A DNA stretch of 64,000 nucleotides from an uncultured Eubacteriales bacterium (GTDB taxonomy: Bacteria > Bacillota > Clostridia > Oscillospirales > Oscillospiraceae): positions 94,241-158,240 of the forward strand of contig ONEB01000002.1 of NCBI GenBank assembly GCA_900316745.1, given 5' to 3'. Below, in pieces: positions 28,377-35,013 of the stretch; the first letter of the stretch is position 1; each line of letters starts with the position of its first letter. The notes under the pieces are model-generated. The model worked only from the letters and a program-made list of their open reading frames with translations, made no database searches and was not told the DNA's origin. The position numbers and the translations under genes are program-made.

Positions 28377-28601
28377 ATGCTTGGATCAACGAGGCTTTTT
28401 CCGGGCGATATCGGGCATGAACCGGCGCTCTCCCCGCCGGAGGCGCGCATTCCGGTCTGTCCGGTCTGCGGCGCGGAGACGTGGGAGCTCGTGCGCGACC
28501 GCTGGGGCGAGGCTGTGGGCTGCCCCGGCTGCGTCGAGGTGACGGACGCGTCGGACGGCTCGGAGCACACGCTCGGATATTACGCAATGGGAGGTGTATG
28601 A
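28377..28601 (+). CDS. Zinc-ribbon small protein
   Basis: A 74-residue protein with a single zinc ribbon: CPVCGAE near residue 28 and GCPGCVE near residue 49. AAAGGAG lies 14 bases upstream of the ATG, a rather long spacing. It is the first gene behind the lytic-type promoter and overlaps the next gene (ATGA). Such small zinc-ribbon proteins are common at the start of phage early regions; no specific role can be given. Confidence 0.7.
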   Translation: MLGSTRLFPGDIGHEPALSPPEARIPVCPVCGAETWELVRDRWGEAVGCPGCVEVTDASDGSEHTLGYYAMGGV

Positions 28602-29029
28602 GACAAATGTGGCTGCCGATTCACACCGAATTGCCGCGGCATATCAAAGTGCAGCGCCTTTCGCGGTTGTTAAACATTAAACAGGCGCAGGCAGTGGGGC
28701 ATCTGGTCATGCTCTGGCTCTGGACGCTGGAGAACGCCTCCGACGGGAATCTGGGCACGTTCACCTATGAGGAGATCTGCCAGGCCGCGGGATGGCGCGG
28801 GCGAGACAGGGGAAGCTTCATCACAGCGTTGATAGAAGCGGGTTTTCTGGATCTCGACAACCGGATCCATGACTGGAACGACTACGCCGGAGAGCTGCTC
28901 ACGCGCAGGGAGCGAGACCGTCTGCGCAAGCGGGAGGAACGACGCCGCGCCAGGGAGCAGAACGAGGCCATCGAACAGACGGAGCCGGATCCGCTCTTTG
29001 ACCTGTCCTTTGGACATCCTGTGCTATAA
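28598..29029 (+). CDS. Phage DnaD-like/replisome-organiser N-terminal domain protein
   Basis: A 143-residue protein. The first 100 residues have the winged-helix pattern of phage replisome organiser N-domains: an opening WLPIHTELPRHIKVQRLSRLL, then LWTLENASDGNLG, and FITALIEAGFLDLDN. A basic, Arg-rich helix (RRERDRLRKREERRRAREQ) and a short acidic tail follow. It lacks the C-terminal DnaD/helicase-loading domain, so it may be a truncated replication protein or a regulator that binds the nearby repeat tract. It starts inside the preceding stop codon. Confidence 0.65.
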   Translation: MRQMWLPIHTELPRHIKVQRLSRLLNIKQAQAVGHLVMLWLWTLENASDGNLGTFTYEEICQAAGWRGRDRGSFITALIEAGFLDLDNRIHDWNDYAGELLTRRERDRLRKREERRRAREQNEAIEQTEPDPLFDLSFGHPVL

Positions 29030-29030
29030 A

Positions 29031-29134
29031 TAGACAGTACAGAACAGTACAGTACACAACACACAGAAAGACAGAAAGAAAGCCGCGCGGGAAGCGGCCA
29101 TTTCAAAACGGAAAAACGGAACAGAACGTTCTGT
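29031..29134. repeat. ACAGTAC/ACAGAAC iteron-like tract upstream of the terminase genes
   Basis: A cluster of related seven-base units (GACAGTAC, AGAACAGTACAGTAC, ACACAACACAC, AAAGACAGAAAG) ends with the perfect 14-bp palindrome ACAGAACGTTCTGT (29121-29134). Lower GC than its surroundings. Its position next to the small terminase gene suits a packaging (pac/cos) or replication site. Confidence 0.55.
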
Positions 29135-29159
29135 GCCGCATGGAAAGGAGCATGGTAGT

Positions 29160-29381
29160 ATCGCAAGAACCAAGACCGAAAGTCCGGAGCGGATGCTGGA
29201 TCTGCTGCAGCACAAGCTCCGGCTGGTGATCGAATCCGACGAGACGCAGGAGGTGAAAGCCCTGCGCGACTGTACGGCGGCGCTCAAGGAGATGAACGCC
29301 TTGCGCAAGGACCTTCAGCCGCGTGACGCCGAGGGCGCCGGCACGGGCGTGATCATCCTGCCGGAGGTGCAGGAGGAATGA
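29160..29381 (+). CDS. Putative terminase small subunit, apparent ATC start
   Basis: A 73-residue protein (with Met at the start: MARTKTESPERMLDLLQHKL) of mostly helical, charged character, placed where small terminase subunits lie and overlapping the large subunit gene by 4 bases. The frame has no ATG, GTG or TTG at useful distance from GGAAAGGAG (29142-29150). An ATC codon at 29160 stands nine bases behind it and starts the sensible protein. A GTG at 29133 lies upstream of that ribosome site. The role, recognising the packaging site, is inferred from position. Confidence 0.6.
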   Translation: MARTKTESPERMLDLLQHKLRLVIESDETQEVKALRDCTAALKEMNALRKDLQPRDAEGAGTGVIILPEVQEE

Positions 29382-30835
29382 ACACCATCTGGACACCCCA
29401 GCCGAAGCAGGCGGCGTTTCTCAGGCGGGGAGAATATGAATGCCTCTACGGCGGGGCGGCGGGCGGCGGCAAATCGGACGCCCTGCTGATGGAGGCGCTG
29501 CGGCAGGTGCACATCCCACACTACCGGGCGATCCTCTTTCGCAAGACGTTTCCCCAGCTCGCGGAGCTGATCGACCGGTCGCAGGCGCTCTATCCGCGCG
29601 CGTTCCCTCTGGCGCGCTACAACGAGACGAAGCACCTGTGGCGCTTTCCCTCGGGCGCGCAGATCGCGTTCGGCTCGATGCAGCACCCCGGCGACCGCCT
29701 GAACTATCAGGGACGGCGGTATGACTTCATCGGCTTCGACGAGCTGACGCACTTTTCGTGGGAGGAGTACAGCTACATGTTCAGCCGGAACCGACCCAGC
29801 CGCGCGCCCGGCGCGACCGGGAAGACCCGCTGCTACATCCGCGCCACGGCCAACCCCGGCGGCATCGGTCACGGCTGGGTGAAGGCACGGTTCATAGACC
29901 CCGCGCCGCCCATGACCCCGATCCGCGAGGAGGTCACGGTGCGCGAGCCCGACGGCAGTCAGAAGACCTTTACCCGCAGCCGCGTGTTCGTGCCGGCGAC
30001 GGTCTATGACAACGAGGCGCTGCTGCGCGATGATCCCGAATATGTCGCGCGGCTCGCCCTCCTGCCGCCGCGGGAGCGCAGCGCTCTGCTGTACGGCGAC
30101 TGGGACAGCTACGAGGGGCAGTACTTCGCGGAGTTTCGCCAGACGCCCGACGCGGAAAAGTGCCGGCAGGCGGGACTCACCATCGGGGAGGCGGCAAAGC
30201 AGCGGCGCTTTACGCACGTCATCGCGCCGTTCGACCTCTCATCCGGAGCTGCCCGCGGCTGGAAGCTCTGCCGGAGCTACGACTTCGGGTACGCCAAGCC
30301 CTTTTCCTGCGCGTGGTGGGCGGTGGACTACGAGGGGACGATCTACCGCATCCTCGAGCTCTACGGCTGCACCGAGACGCCGGATCAGGGCGTGCGCTGG
30401 ACGCCGGAGCAGCAGTTTCGCCGCATCCGCGAGATCGAGGACACGCACCCCTGGCTGCGCGGACGGCACATCGACGGCGTGGCCGACCCCGCCATCTGGG
30501 ACGCCTCGCGCGGCGAGAGCATCGCCGAGACGGCTGCAAAGTGCGGCGTCTACTTCACGCCCGGCGACCACAAGCGCATCCCCGGCTGGATGCAGTGCCG
30601 GTTCCGGCTGCAGTTTGACGGAAACGGCTACCCGCGCATGTATGTCTTCGACACCTGCAAGGCGTTTTTGCGCACCGTGCCGCAGCTGCAGTTTTCGCCC
30701 GGCGATCCCGAGGATCTCAACACCGCGCAGGAGGACCACGTCGCGGACGAGTGGCGGTATTTCTGCATGTCGCGCCCCGTCGCGGCCATGCAGCCGGAGC
30801 CGCGGGAGATCGCCGGAGGGTTCGATCCGTTTTGA
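29378..30835 (+). CDS. Phage terminase large subunit
   Basis: The DNA-packaging motor, 485 residues. The ATPase domain has Walker A GGAAGGGKSDALL near residue 27 and Walker B DFIGFDELTHF near residue 112. The C-terminal RNase H-like nuclease has SYDFGYAKPFSCAWW near residue 300 and GVADPAIWD near residue 367. It translates concentrated procapsid DNA and cuts it in headful or cos mode. It starts inside the preceding gene's stop. Intact length and motifs indicate that it is potentially functional. Confidence 0.95.
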   Translation: MNTIWTPQPKQAAFLRRGEYECLYGGAAGGGKSDALLMEALRQVHIPHYRAILFRKTFPQLAELIDRSQALYPRAFPLARYNETKHLWRFPSGAQIAFGSMQHPGDRLNYQGRRYDFIGFDELTHFSWEEYSYMFSRNRPSRAPGATGKTRCYIRATANPGGIGHGWVKARFIDPAPPMTPIREEVTVREPDGSQKTFTRSRVFVPATVYDNEALLRDDPEYVARLALLPPRERSALLYGDWDSYEGQYFAEFRQTPDAEKCRQAGLTIGEAAKQRRFTHVIAPFDLSSGAARGWKLCRSYDFGYAKPFSCAWWAVDYEGTIYRILELYGCTETPDQGVRWTPEQQFRRIREIEDTHPWLRGRHIDGVADPAIWDASRGESIAETAAKCGVYFTPGDHKRIPGWMQCRFRLQFDGNGYPRMYVFDTCKAFLRTVPQLQFSPGDPEDLNTAQEDHVADEWRYFCMSRPVAAMQPEPREIAGGFDPF

Positions 30836-30836
30836 G

Positions 30837-30858
30837 CGGGCGGCAATCTGCCGCCCGA
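30837..30858. repeat. Single palindromic repeat half-unit
   Basis: GCGGGCGGCAATCTGCCGCCCG, one arm only of the paired family, between the terminase and portal genes. Confidence 0.75.
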
Positions 30859-30876
30859 AAAAGAAAGGAGAATCGT

Positions 30877-32622
30877 ATGAACGAAATCCAAACCCCGCCC
30901 TTTGACATGGCGCGGGTGACGCAGCTGCTTCAGGTGCTGCGGCGCTACCGCGAGGGCAAGCGCTCCGTGGAGGCGCGGCTCATCGCCTCCGAGCAGTGGT
31001 GGAAGCTCAGAAACGCCGAGATGGCAGACCGCGAGGGACACCCCAAGCCCGGCTTTCGCTCGCGCTCGGGCTGGCTGCACAACGTCATCACCTCCAAGCA
31101 CGCCGACGCCATGGACGCCTGCCCGGAGCCGAACATCCTGCCGCGTGAGGCGACGGACAAGCCCGAGGCCGAGCGCCTCTCGCGCCTGATCCCCTGCATC
31201 CTGGAGCAGAACCGCTTCGAGCGCGCGTGGTCGGACGCGTGGTGGTCGAAGCTCAAGTTCGGCACGGGCGTCTACTGCGTCGCGTGGGACCCGGAAAAGC
31301 TCGGCGGCCTCGGCGACGTGGACATCCGCCGGTGCGATCTGTTAAACCTCTTCTGGGAGCCGGGCGTGTCGGACATCCAGCGCAGCAAGTACTTCTTCGA
31401 GGTCGCGTTCGTCGACCGCGACGAGCTCCGCGCGCGCTATCCCGAGCTCCCGATCGCCCAGACGCACGCCTCGCTCACGGCGGTGCTGCCCTATGACGAC
31501 CGCGTGGACATGTCGGAAAAGGTGCCGGTCATCCACTGCTACTACCACATCGGCAGCGCCCTGCACTACGCGCGCTTTACGCCGGACGCGGTGCTCTTCG
31601 CCACCGAGAACGACCCCGGCGGACTCGCCGAGACCGGGCTTTATGACCACGGCCGGTACCCCTACATCTTCGACGCGCTCTTCCCCGTGGAGGGCTCGCC
31701 CTGCGGCTACGGCTATGTCGATCTCTGCAAGCAGCCGCAGACGGAGATCGACCTCATGAAGACCGCCTTTGTGGAAAACACGATGAACGGCGCCAGACCC
31801 CGCTACTTCGTGCGGCGCGGCAGCGGCGTCAACCGCGAGCAGTTTCTGGATCTGAACGATCCGCTCGTCGAGGTCGAGGGGACGCTGGACGAAAATGCCA
31901 TCGCGCCGATCCGCCACGAGCGGCTCGACGGGGCGTACCTCGCCATGCTCGACCGCACGATCGCGGAGCTGCGCGAGACGAGCGGCAACACCGAGACCTC
32001 GACCGGCACCGTCTCGAGCGGCGTCACCGCCGCCTCCGCCATCGCCGCCCTGCAGGAGGCCAGCGGCAAGGGCAGCCGCGACAGCGCCATGTCCGGCTAC
32101 CGCGCCTACGCCGACCTCGTGGAGCTCGTCATCGAGCTCGTGCGGCAGTTTTATGACCTGCCGCGCCAGTTTCGCATCCTCGGCCCCGACGGGAGCGAGA
32201 CGTTCACCGCCTACTCCAACCGCGCCCTGAAGCTGCAGGAGGCGGGCGGCATGTACCGCCTTCCCGTGTTCGATATCCGCGTCGTGCCGCAGAAGCGCTC
32301 TGCGTATACGAAGATGGCGATGAACGACCTTGCGCTGCAGCTGTTTTCGCTCGGCTTTTTCCGCGCCGACATGGCAGACCAGGCGCTCCGGTGCCTCACG
32401 GTCATGGACTTTGACGGCAAGGACGCGCTCAGAAGGGTCATCGAGGCATCGCAGATGCCCGTAGGGGACGGCGTCCTCGACGTCCCGTCCGATGGCAGCG
32501 GCGGCAGCGACGGCAGCGGGCGGCAGGTTGCCGCCCCTACGGCGAGACCCGGCGCCGACCGCATGGAGCGCGCCCGTGACACCGCCCGCAGCGCCGCAAT
32601 ACCGAAAGAGAGGAGAACGTGA
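30877..32622 (+). CDS. Phage portal protein (P22-like)
   Basis: A portal of 581 residues, the dodecameric ring at the capsid vertex through which DNA enters. Recognisable are SRSGWLHNVITSKHADAMDA near residue 64, PCGYGYVDLCKQPQTEIDLMK near residue 275, and SSGVTAASAIAALQEASGKGSRD near residue 382, which resemble P22-type podoviral portals. The last 50 residues are odd: two palindromic repeat units (32461-32488, 32517-32540) are translated as part of a Gly/Ser tail, extending the original C-terminus. AAAGGAG precedes the ATG. Its stop overlaps the scaffold gene start. Confidence 0.9.
   Translation: MNEIQTPPFDMARVTQLLQVLRRYREGKRSVEARLIASEQWWKLRNAEMADREGHPKPGFRSRSGWLHNVITSKHADAMDACPEPNILPREATDKPEAERLSRLIPCILEQNRFERAWSDAWWSKLKFGTGVYCVAWDPEKLGGLGDVDIRRCDLLNLFWEPGVSDIQRSKYFFEVAFVDRDELRARYPELPIAQTHASLTAVLPYDDRVDMSEKVPVIHCYYHIGSALHYARFTPDAVLFATENDPGGLAETGLYDHGRYPYIFDALFPVEGSPCGYGYVDLCKQPQTEIDLMKTAFVENTMNGARPRYFVRRGSGVNREQFLDLNDPLVEVEGTLDENAIAPIRHERLDGAYLAMLDRTIAELRETSGNTETSTGTVSSGVTAASAIAALQEASGKGSRDSAMSGYRAYADLVELVIELVRQFYDLPRQFRILGPDGSETFTAYSNRALKLQEAGGMYRLPVFDIRVVPQKRSAYTKMAMNDLALQLFSLGFFRADMADQALRCLTVMDFDGKDALRRVIEASQMPVGDGVLDVPSDGSGGSDGSGRQVAAPTARPGADRMERARDTARSAAIPKERRT
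32461..32540. repeat. Two palindromic repeats inside the portal reading frame
   Basis: GTAGGGGACGGCGTCCTCGA-CGTCCC and GCGGGCGGCAGGTTGCCGCC-CCTAC are both read in frame and encode the Gly/Ser-rich portal tail. Confidence 0.8.
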
Positions 32623-33167
32623 TGAACGAAGAAACGAACATGGTGACCGAACAAACACCAAATCGGATCGAAGGATCCGATTTGGAGAGGAAGACCGGAG
32701 GCGCGGATATGGAGACGGCGGGCGGCGATTTATCGTTGTCCGGCGGCGGAATGGAGCAAGTCCGGTCTGACGAATCCCCTGCCATGATCGCGGAGGACGA
32801 GGCTATCAGAGCCCACTTCGACCGGCTCTGGCAGGAGGCGGAGACGTTTTCGCGCGAGGTGCCGGGGTTCGACCTCGCGCGGGAACTGGAAGACGACGCC
32901 TTTGCCGCGCTCCTGAGCCCCCGCCGGGGGCTGACGCTGGAGCAGGCGTATTTCGTCCGCCACGGCAGAGCGCTGCTCGCCGCCGCCGAACGCGCCGCCG
33001 CCGAGCGCGTCTCCGCCGCCCTGCAGGCCAGCCGCCGCGTCCCCGCCCCGCTGGAGAGCGCCGCCGCGACGCCGGGCTTCCGCTGGGACAAGGACTCCGG
33101 CGCCAAGGCGAGAGAAGCCCTGAAAGCCCGCATCCGCAAGGGAGAGAAGATTTACCCCCACGGTTAA
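32619..33167 (+). CDS. Putative scaffolding protein with an embedded structured repeat
   Basis: A 182-residue acidic, helical protein between portal and capsid genes, the usual position of a scaffolding protein. Residues about 14-52 (PNRIEGSDLERKTGG onward) are encoded by the 116-nt structured repeat 32658-32773, giving a low-complexity Gly/Asp/Glu insert. The rest (from AEDEAIRAHFDRLW) is alpha-helical with a C-terminal basic tail (KAREALKARIRKGEK), as in scaffolds that bind the coat protein. It starts within the portal stop. Function is positional inference. Confidence 0.65.
   Translation: MMNEETNMVTEQTPNRIEGSDLERKTGGADMETAGGDLSLSGGGMEQVRSDESPAMIAEDEAIRAHFDRLWQEAETFSREVPGFDLARELEDDAFAALLSPRRGLTLEQAYFVRHGRALLAAAERAAAERVSAALQASRRVPAPLESAAATPGFRWDKDSGAKAREALKARIRKGEKIYPHG
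32658..32773 (+). repeat. 117-nt structured repeat, copy 2, inside a coding sequence
   Basis: Begins with the perfect 12-bp hairpin CCAAATCGGATC-GAAG-GATCCGATTTGG, then AGAGGAAGA, outer stem CCGGA/TCCGG, GCGGATA, inner hairpin GGGC-CGAT/ATCG-GTCC, and GGCGGCGGAATGGAGC. Compared with copy 1 at 17028, stems changed on both strands while unpaired blocks stayed the same. Confidence 0.8.
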
Positions 33168-33201
33168 CATCAACCAAACGAGATTGGAAGGAGAAATTTG
33201 A

Positions 33202-34281
33202 ATGCCTGAAACCAACACCACCACTGTCATCAACGCAACGACGGGCTATGTCAACGGCGCGACCGGCGACGTGACCGCGTTCGACAACGCCCACACGCTC
33301 GATCCCGAGATCAAGAGCTTCTATGACACGGAGCTTCTGGAAAACGCGCGCGCGGAGCTGTTCTTCGCGCAGTTTGCAAAAAAGCAGCCCCTGCCCGCCC
33401 GCCACGGCGGCACCGTCGAGTGGCGCAAGTGGAACACCTTCGAAAAGGCCGAGAAGCTGCAGGAGGGCGTGATCCCGACGGGTCAGAAGTTCGGCGTGAG
33501 CCGCATCACCGGCGCCATCGACCAGTACGGCACCTACACCGCCATCACCGACCGTCTGGAGCTGCGCGCCTACGACGACATCATCCTCGGCGCGACCGAG
33601 GAGATGGGCGCCTCCGCCGCCGAGACGCAGGAGACGCTGACCCGCGACACGCTGATGACGAACACGAACGTTTTTTACTGCCACAACGTCAAGCCCGACG
33701 GCACCCCGGGCGCCGTCGCCGTGCCGACGAGCTGCGCGCAGATGGGCGCATCCGACGCGGACGGCTGGGCCAAGCTCACGCCCGACATGGTGTCCCGCGT
33801 CGTCACCCAGATGAAAAAGGCCCGCGTCCCGACCCTGCACGGCAAGTACGTCGCCATCGTGCACCCCTCGGTCGCGTATGACCTGCGCAGCTCGGACGAG
33901 TGGATCGAGGCGCACAAGTACGCCGCCCCCAACGAGCTCTTCAACGGCGAGATCGGCGAGCTGCACGGCTGCCGCTTCGTCGAGGACGTGTTCGCGCCCG
34001 TGCTCGGCGGCAATGACTACAAGAACAAGTCCGGCGGCGTGACCTACGCCACGTTCTTCCTCGGCCGCGACGCCTTCGGCATCATCGACCCCGAGGGCGG
34101 GGCGCTGGAGATCATCGTCCACGACAAGGAGGAGATCGGCGGACCCCTGAACCAGTTCAGCACCGTGGGCTACAAGTTCGAGACCAACGGCGCGACGATC
34201 CTCTATCCCGAGCGCTGCGTGCGCGTCATGTCCACCGGCGCGTACAGCGCGAGTGACGAGACGAATTACACCGAGGCGTAA
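33202..34281 (+). CDS. Major capsid protein, N4-gp56 family
   Basis: A 359-residue coat protein with the HK97-like N4-gp56 character: the N-terminal YDTELLENARAELFFAQFAKKQPLP, GGTVEWRKWNTF, and GVIPTGQKFGVSRITGAIDQYGTY, then the A-domain with CHNVKPDG and the P-domain ending NQFSTVGYKFETNGATILYPER. It assembles the icosahedral shell. A strong GAAGGAGA site precedes the ATG. No prohead protease gene adjoins and no N-terminal delta domain is seen, so the scaffold is likely the separate upstream gene. Confidence 0.93.
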   Translation: MPETNTTTVINATTGYVNGATGDVTAFDNAHTLDPEIKSFYDTELLENARAELFFAQFAKKQPLPARHGGTVEWRKWNTFEKAEKLQEGVIPTGQKFGVSRITGAIDQYGTYTAITDRLELRAYDDIILGATEEMGASAAETQETLTRDTLMTNTNVFYCHNVKPDGTPGAVAVPTSCAQMGASDADGWAKLTPDMVSRVVTQMKKARVPTLHGKYVAIVHPSVAYDLRSSDEWIEAHKYAAPNELFNGEIGELHGCRFVEDVFAPVLGGNDYKNKSGGVTYATFFLGRDAFGIIDPEGGALEIIVHDKEEIGGPLNQFSTVGYKFETNGATILYPERCVRVMSTGAYSASDETNYTEA

Positions 34282-34290
34282 GACCGTATG

Positions 34291-34432
34291 AAAAGCGGGC
34301 GGATGATATCCGCCCCTACCGCACCCCGTAAGAACGTAGGGGCGGCAATCTGCCGCCCGCAGACGACTGCCGCCCCTACAGGACGCACCCACACAGAACG
34401 CAGGGGCGGCAACCCGCCGCCCCTGCACGAGA
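34291..34432. repeat. Tandem palindromic repeats after the capsid gene
   Basis: One complete pair (GGCGGATGATATCCGCC ... GGGGCGGCAATCTGCCGCCC) is followed by a second, degenerated pair (CTGCCGCCCCTACAGG ... GCAGGGGCGGCAACCCGCCGCCCC). It fills the 160-base gap. Confidence 0.8.
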
Positions 34433-34447
34433 AAGGAGACCATGATC

Positions 34448-34663
34448 ATGGCAACCAAACAGGAAATCTTCATCCCGCGCACGGGCGAGGCGAACGACGC
34501 GGGGCTGTATGTCGCGGTCAACGGCGAGGCGTATCTGCTCCCGCGCGGCAAAACCAGCCGCGTGCCCGCGCACATCGCCGCCGAGATCCGCCGCAGTGAG
34601 GCCGCCCGCGAGCAGCAGGAAAAGACGGCCAAATCCATGCGCGGAAAGGACGGCACGCCGTGA
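34448..34663 (+). CDS. Small phage structural protein, unknown
   Basis: A 71-residue protein (ATKQEIFIPRTGEANDAGLYV...) with a beta-strand first half and a charged helical second half. It is preceded by AAAGGAG; the ATG at 34448 has better spacing than 34442. The sequence SRVPAHIAAEIRRSEAAREQQE suggests a helix that could contact the capsid or portal. Its gene overlaps the next (GTGA). It may be a head-completion or decoration protein, but I recognise no family. Confidence 0.6.
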   Translation: MATKQEIFIPRTGEANDAGLYVAVNGEAYLLPRGKTSRVPAHIAAEIRRSEAAREQQEKTAKSMRGKDGTP

Positions 34664-35001
34664 CGCCGACCGAACTCATCGAAATCGTTGACCGCATCAC
34701 GCCCAACGCCTTCGACTCCGAGGACAAGCTCCGCTGGCTCATGCAGCTGGACGCTGAGATGCGCCTGGAGCTCTTCCCGGACGCGCAGGAGAGCCCGGAT
34801 CCCGCGGGGACGCTGCTGATCCCCGACCCCTGGGCGGAGGAGATCTACACCGCGTACCTCCAGGCGTGCATGGCGTGGGCGGACGAGGAGGACGCGCGGT
34901 ATAACCGGTTCATCCTGCGCTTCAACGACGCGTACCAGCGCTACGCGCGCCTCCTCATGGACGAGCGCGTGCGGTATCCGCGCATGCCCCTCCGCTTTTG
35001 A
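34660..35001 (+). CDS. Putative head-tail connector protein
   Basis: A 113-residue, mainly helical protein starting at a GTG overlapping the preceding stop. WAEEIYTAYLQACMAWADEEDARYN in the middle resembles small head-to-tail adaptors in Firmicutes phages, which occupy this position after the capsid. It probably sits under the portal. Function is inferred from size, helical pattern and location. Confidence 0.6.
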   Translation: MTPTELIEIVDRITPNAFDSEDKLRWLMQLDAEMRLELFPDAQESPDPAGTLLIPDPWAEEIYTAYLQACMAWADEEDARYNRFILRFNDAYQRYARLLMDERVRYPRMPLRF

Positions 35002-35013
35002 GGAGGAATTCCC

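Noticed and set aside
29119-29134. A LexA (SOS) box in ACAGAACGTTCTGT
   Set aside because: The Firmicutes SOS box needs GAAC-N4-GTTC; here the spacing from GAAC to GTTC is 5 or 0, so it is better listed as part of the iteron tract.
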